From JAYWIG01 sp043789035 (GTDB lineage Bacteria > Pseudomonadota > Gammaproteobacteria > Burkholderiales > Burkholderiaceae_E), in NCBI GenBank assembly GCA_043789035.1, contig JAYWIG010000366.1:1-5695 (forward strand): 5,695 nt of DNA, given 5' to 3'. The number at the start of each line of letters is the position of its first letter. Positions within the stretch are counted from its first letter, which is position 1. The notes beneath the pieces are model-generated. The model was given only the letters and a program-made list of their open reading frames with translations, was not told the DNA's origin and did no database searches. Shown piece after piece: positions 4,899-5,695 of this stretch. The position numbers were made by a program, and so were the translations under genes.

Positions 4899-5695
4899 GA
4901 CTAAAGATTATCGCATGCAGGTTGTGCGCGATTTAAATACCCTCAACGCTAACGAGTGGCATGCGCTAAGAGACGCCAATGGCTACCAGGCTGGTGACGT
5001 TTTTTTAAGTTACCCTTGGTTGCAATTAATGCAAGAGCATGGCTGCGTCGATAACAAAGAAGTGCGCGATACCGGCTGGCAGCCTGAGTTCATCACTTTA
5101 CGTGATAGCAACAAAACCTTAGTTGCCGCTTGCCCGGTTTATCGCAAATTTCATTCTTATGGTGAATATGTTTTCGACTGGGCATGGGCCAATGCCTATC
5201 AACAACATGGCTTGGACTATTACCCAAAATTGCTCAGCGCGATTCCGTTTACACCGGTTCGAGGCCAGCGCCTGCTCGCCATCAACGATGCAGCCCGCGC
5301 GGCGTTAGTTGTGGAGATCAAAGAGTATGCAAAAACGCAAAAGGTATCTTCTTTTCATTGCTTATTGCCTCAAGAGATCGAACAAACCGCTTTTAATGCG
5401 GCTAGGCTTATGGACAGAAAAGGCGTTCAATTCCATTGGCACAACATCAAAACCGAGACCAATGGCAAAACTCGCCGATTTGAAAATTTCGAAGAATTCT
5501 TAGGTAGCCTAACCCAGCCCAAACGAAAAAAAATTCGAGCAGAAAGACGCAAAGTCGCCGAGCAAAACATTGTGCTTGAGAGGTTAACCGGCGAGGCAAT
5601 TACCCCGGCTGATTGGCATTTTTTTTATCGCTGTTACGAAAGAACCTACCTCGAACATCGTTCAACACCCTATTTGAATGAGGCTTTTTTTCAAG
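4897..5695 (+). CDS. FemAB-like / GNAT-fold N-acyltransferase (COG3146, PF04339), 3' end outside the window
   Basis: The frame is open for 266 codons to the window edge. It matches the COG3146 'FemAB-like' family, proteins of about 380-400 aa predicted to have a GNAT-like acyltransferase fold. Recognisable parts are 'FLSYPWLQLMQEHGC' at 36-50, 'GWQPEFITLRD' at 60-70, the family hallmark 'YVFDWAWANAYQQHGLDYYP' at 91-110 followed by 'KLLSAIPFTPV' at 111-121, the basic 'KRKKIRAERRKV' at 209-220, and 'FYRCYERTYLEH' at 243-254. Substrate and reaction are unproven; a peptidoglycan-related role is only suggested by the distant FemAB resemblance. An in-frame TGA at 4888-4890 limits the start to ATG 4897 or the internal ATG 4915 (MQVVRDL...), and the latter fits the usual family N-terminus slightly better. 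Neither has a clear ribosome binding site. About one third of the gene is missing. Confidence 0.9.
   Translation, partial: MTKDYRMQVVRDLNTLNANEWHALRDANGYQAGDVFLSYPWLQLMQEHGCVDNKEVRDTGWQPEFITLRDSNKTLVAACPVYRKFHSYGEYVFDWAWANAYQQHGLDYYPKLLSAIPFTPVRGQRLLAINDAARAALVVEIKEYAKTQKVSSFHCLLPQEIEQTAFNAARLMDRKGVQFHWHNIKTETNGKTRRFENFEEFLGSLTQPKRKKIRAERRKVAEQNIVLERLTGEAITPADWHFFYRCYERTYLEHRSTPYLNEAFFQ
4907..4915 (-). promoter_or_regulatory. Candidate extended -10 promoter for nadE, inside the opposing gene
   Basis: On the minus strand TGC-GATAAT (4907-4915) matches an extended -10 element, with the TG motif and 5/6 of TATAAT. The -35 region, 17 nt upstream at 4930-4935, is poor (TAAATC). Transcription would start near 4900, only about two bases before the nadE ATG, giving a nearly leaderless mRNA. 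That would fit the missing Shine-Dalgarno. Confidence 0.35.

Noticed and set aside
4887..4904. Five-codon leader peptide (MNVHD) before the FemAB-like gene
   Set aside because: It exists only because the nadE start is palindromic, has no ribosome binding site and carries no regulatory codon run.
1..5695. Defence, mobile or biosynthetic system
   Set aside because: All genes are housekeeping or widespread families, with no integrase, transposase, toxin-antitoxin pair, repeat array or terminal repeats in view.

Overview
The window looks like ordinary chromosomal DNA of a gammaproteobacterium, probably a free-living or marine Pseudomonadota lineage near the Cellvibrionales/Pseudomonadales. The protein repertoire supports this: an E. 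coli-length TrxB, a SmrA/SmrB-type stand-alone Smr protein, an E. coli GlnB-like P-II protein, a two-domain glutamine-dependent NadE and a COG3146 FemAB-like acyltransferase. Base composition is moderate. I see no IS element, phage gene, tRNA, rRNA or CRISPR array. The taxonomic placement is an inference from protein types only.

Layout, left to right. (1) 1-188, minus strand: the first 62 codons of a cyclic-nucleotide-binding-domain (Crp/Fnr-type) protein that runs off the left edge. (2) 189-448: a divergent control region with two small dyads and weak promoter candidates. (3) 449-1417, plus: trxB, thioredoxin reductase, complete. (4) 1438-2067, plus: an Smr-domain nuclease-like protein, 20 nt downstream and probably co-transcribed. 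(5) 2068-2179: a 112-nt gap beginning with a perfect 16-bp palindrome. (6) 2180-2794, plus: a DUF4126 integral membrane protein. (7) 2803-3141, minus: glnB (P-II), converging on the DUF4126 gene with an 8-nt gap. (8) 3201-4898, minus: nadE, upstream of glnB on the same strand. (9) 4897-5695, plus: a FemAB-like/GNAT-fold protein (COG3146, PF04339) that runs off the right edge. Its most upstream ATG shares two bases with the nadE ATG on the other strand.

Functional reading. nadE and glnB form a metabolic pair: NadE uses glutamine to amidate NaAD to NAD+, and P-II senses 2-oxoglutarate, ATP/ADP and, through uridylylation, glutamine. P-II is known in other bacteria to bind glutamine-dependent NadE and relieve its feedback inhibition by NAD+, so this arrangement probably reflects a working regulator-target pair. 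trxB supplies reduced thioredoxin from NADPH and sits head-to-head with a cyclic-nucleotide-type regulator.

I found no convincing undescribed multi-gene system. The points most worth a second look are the zero-spacing head-to-head nadE/FemAB-like start region, the nadE-glnB pairing with a possible separate glnB promoter, and several short dyads in the gaps.
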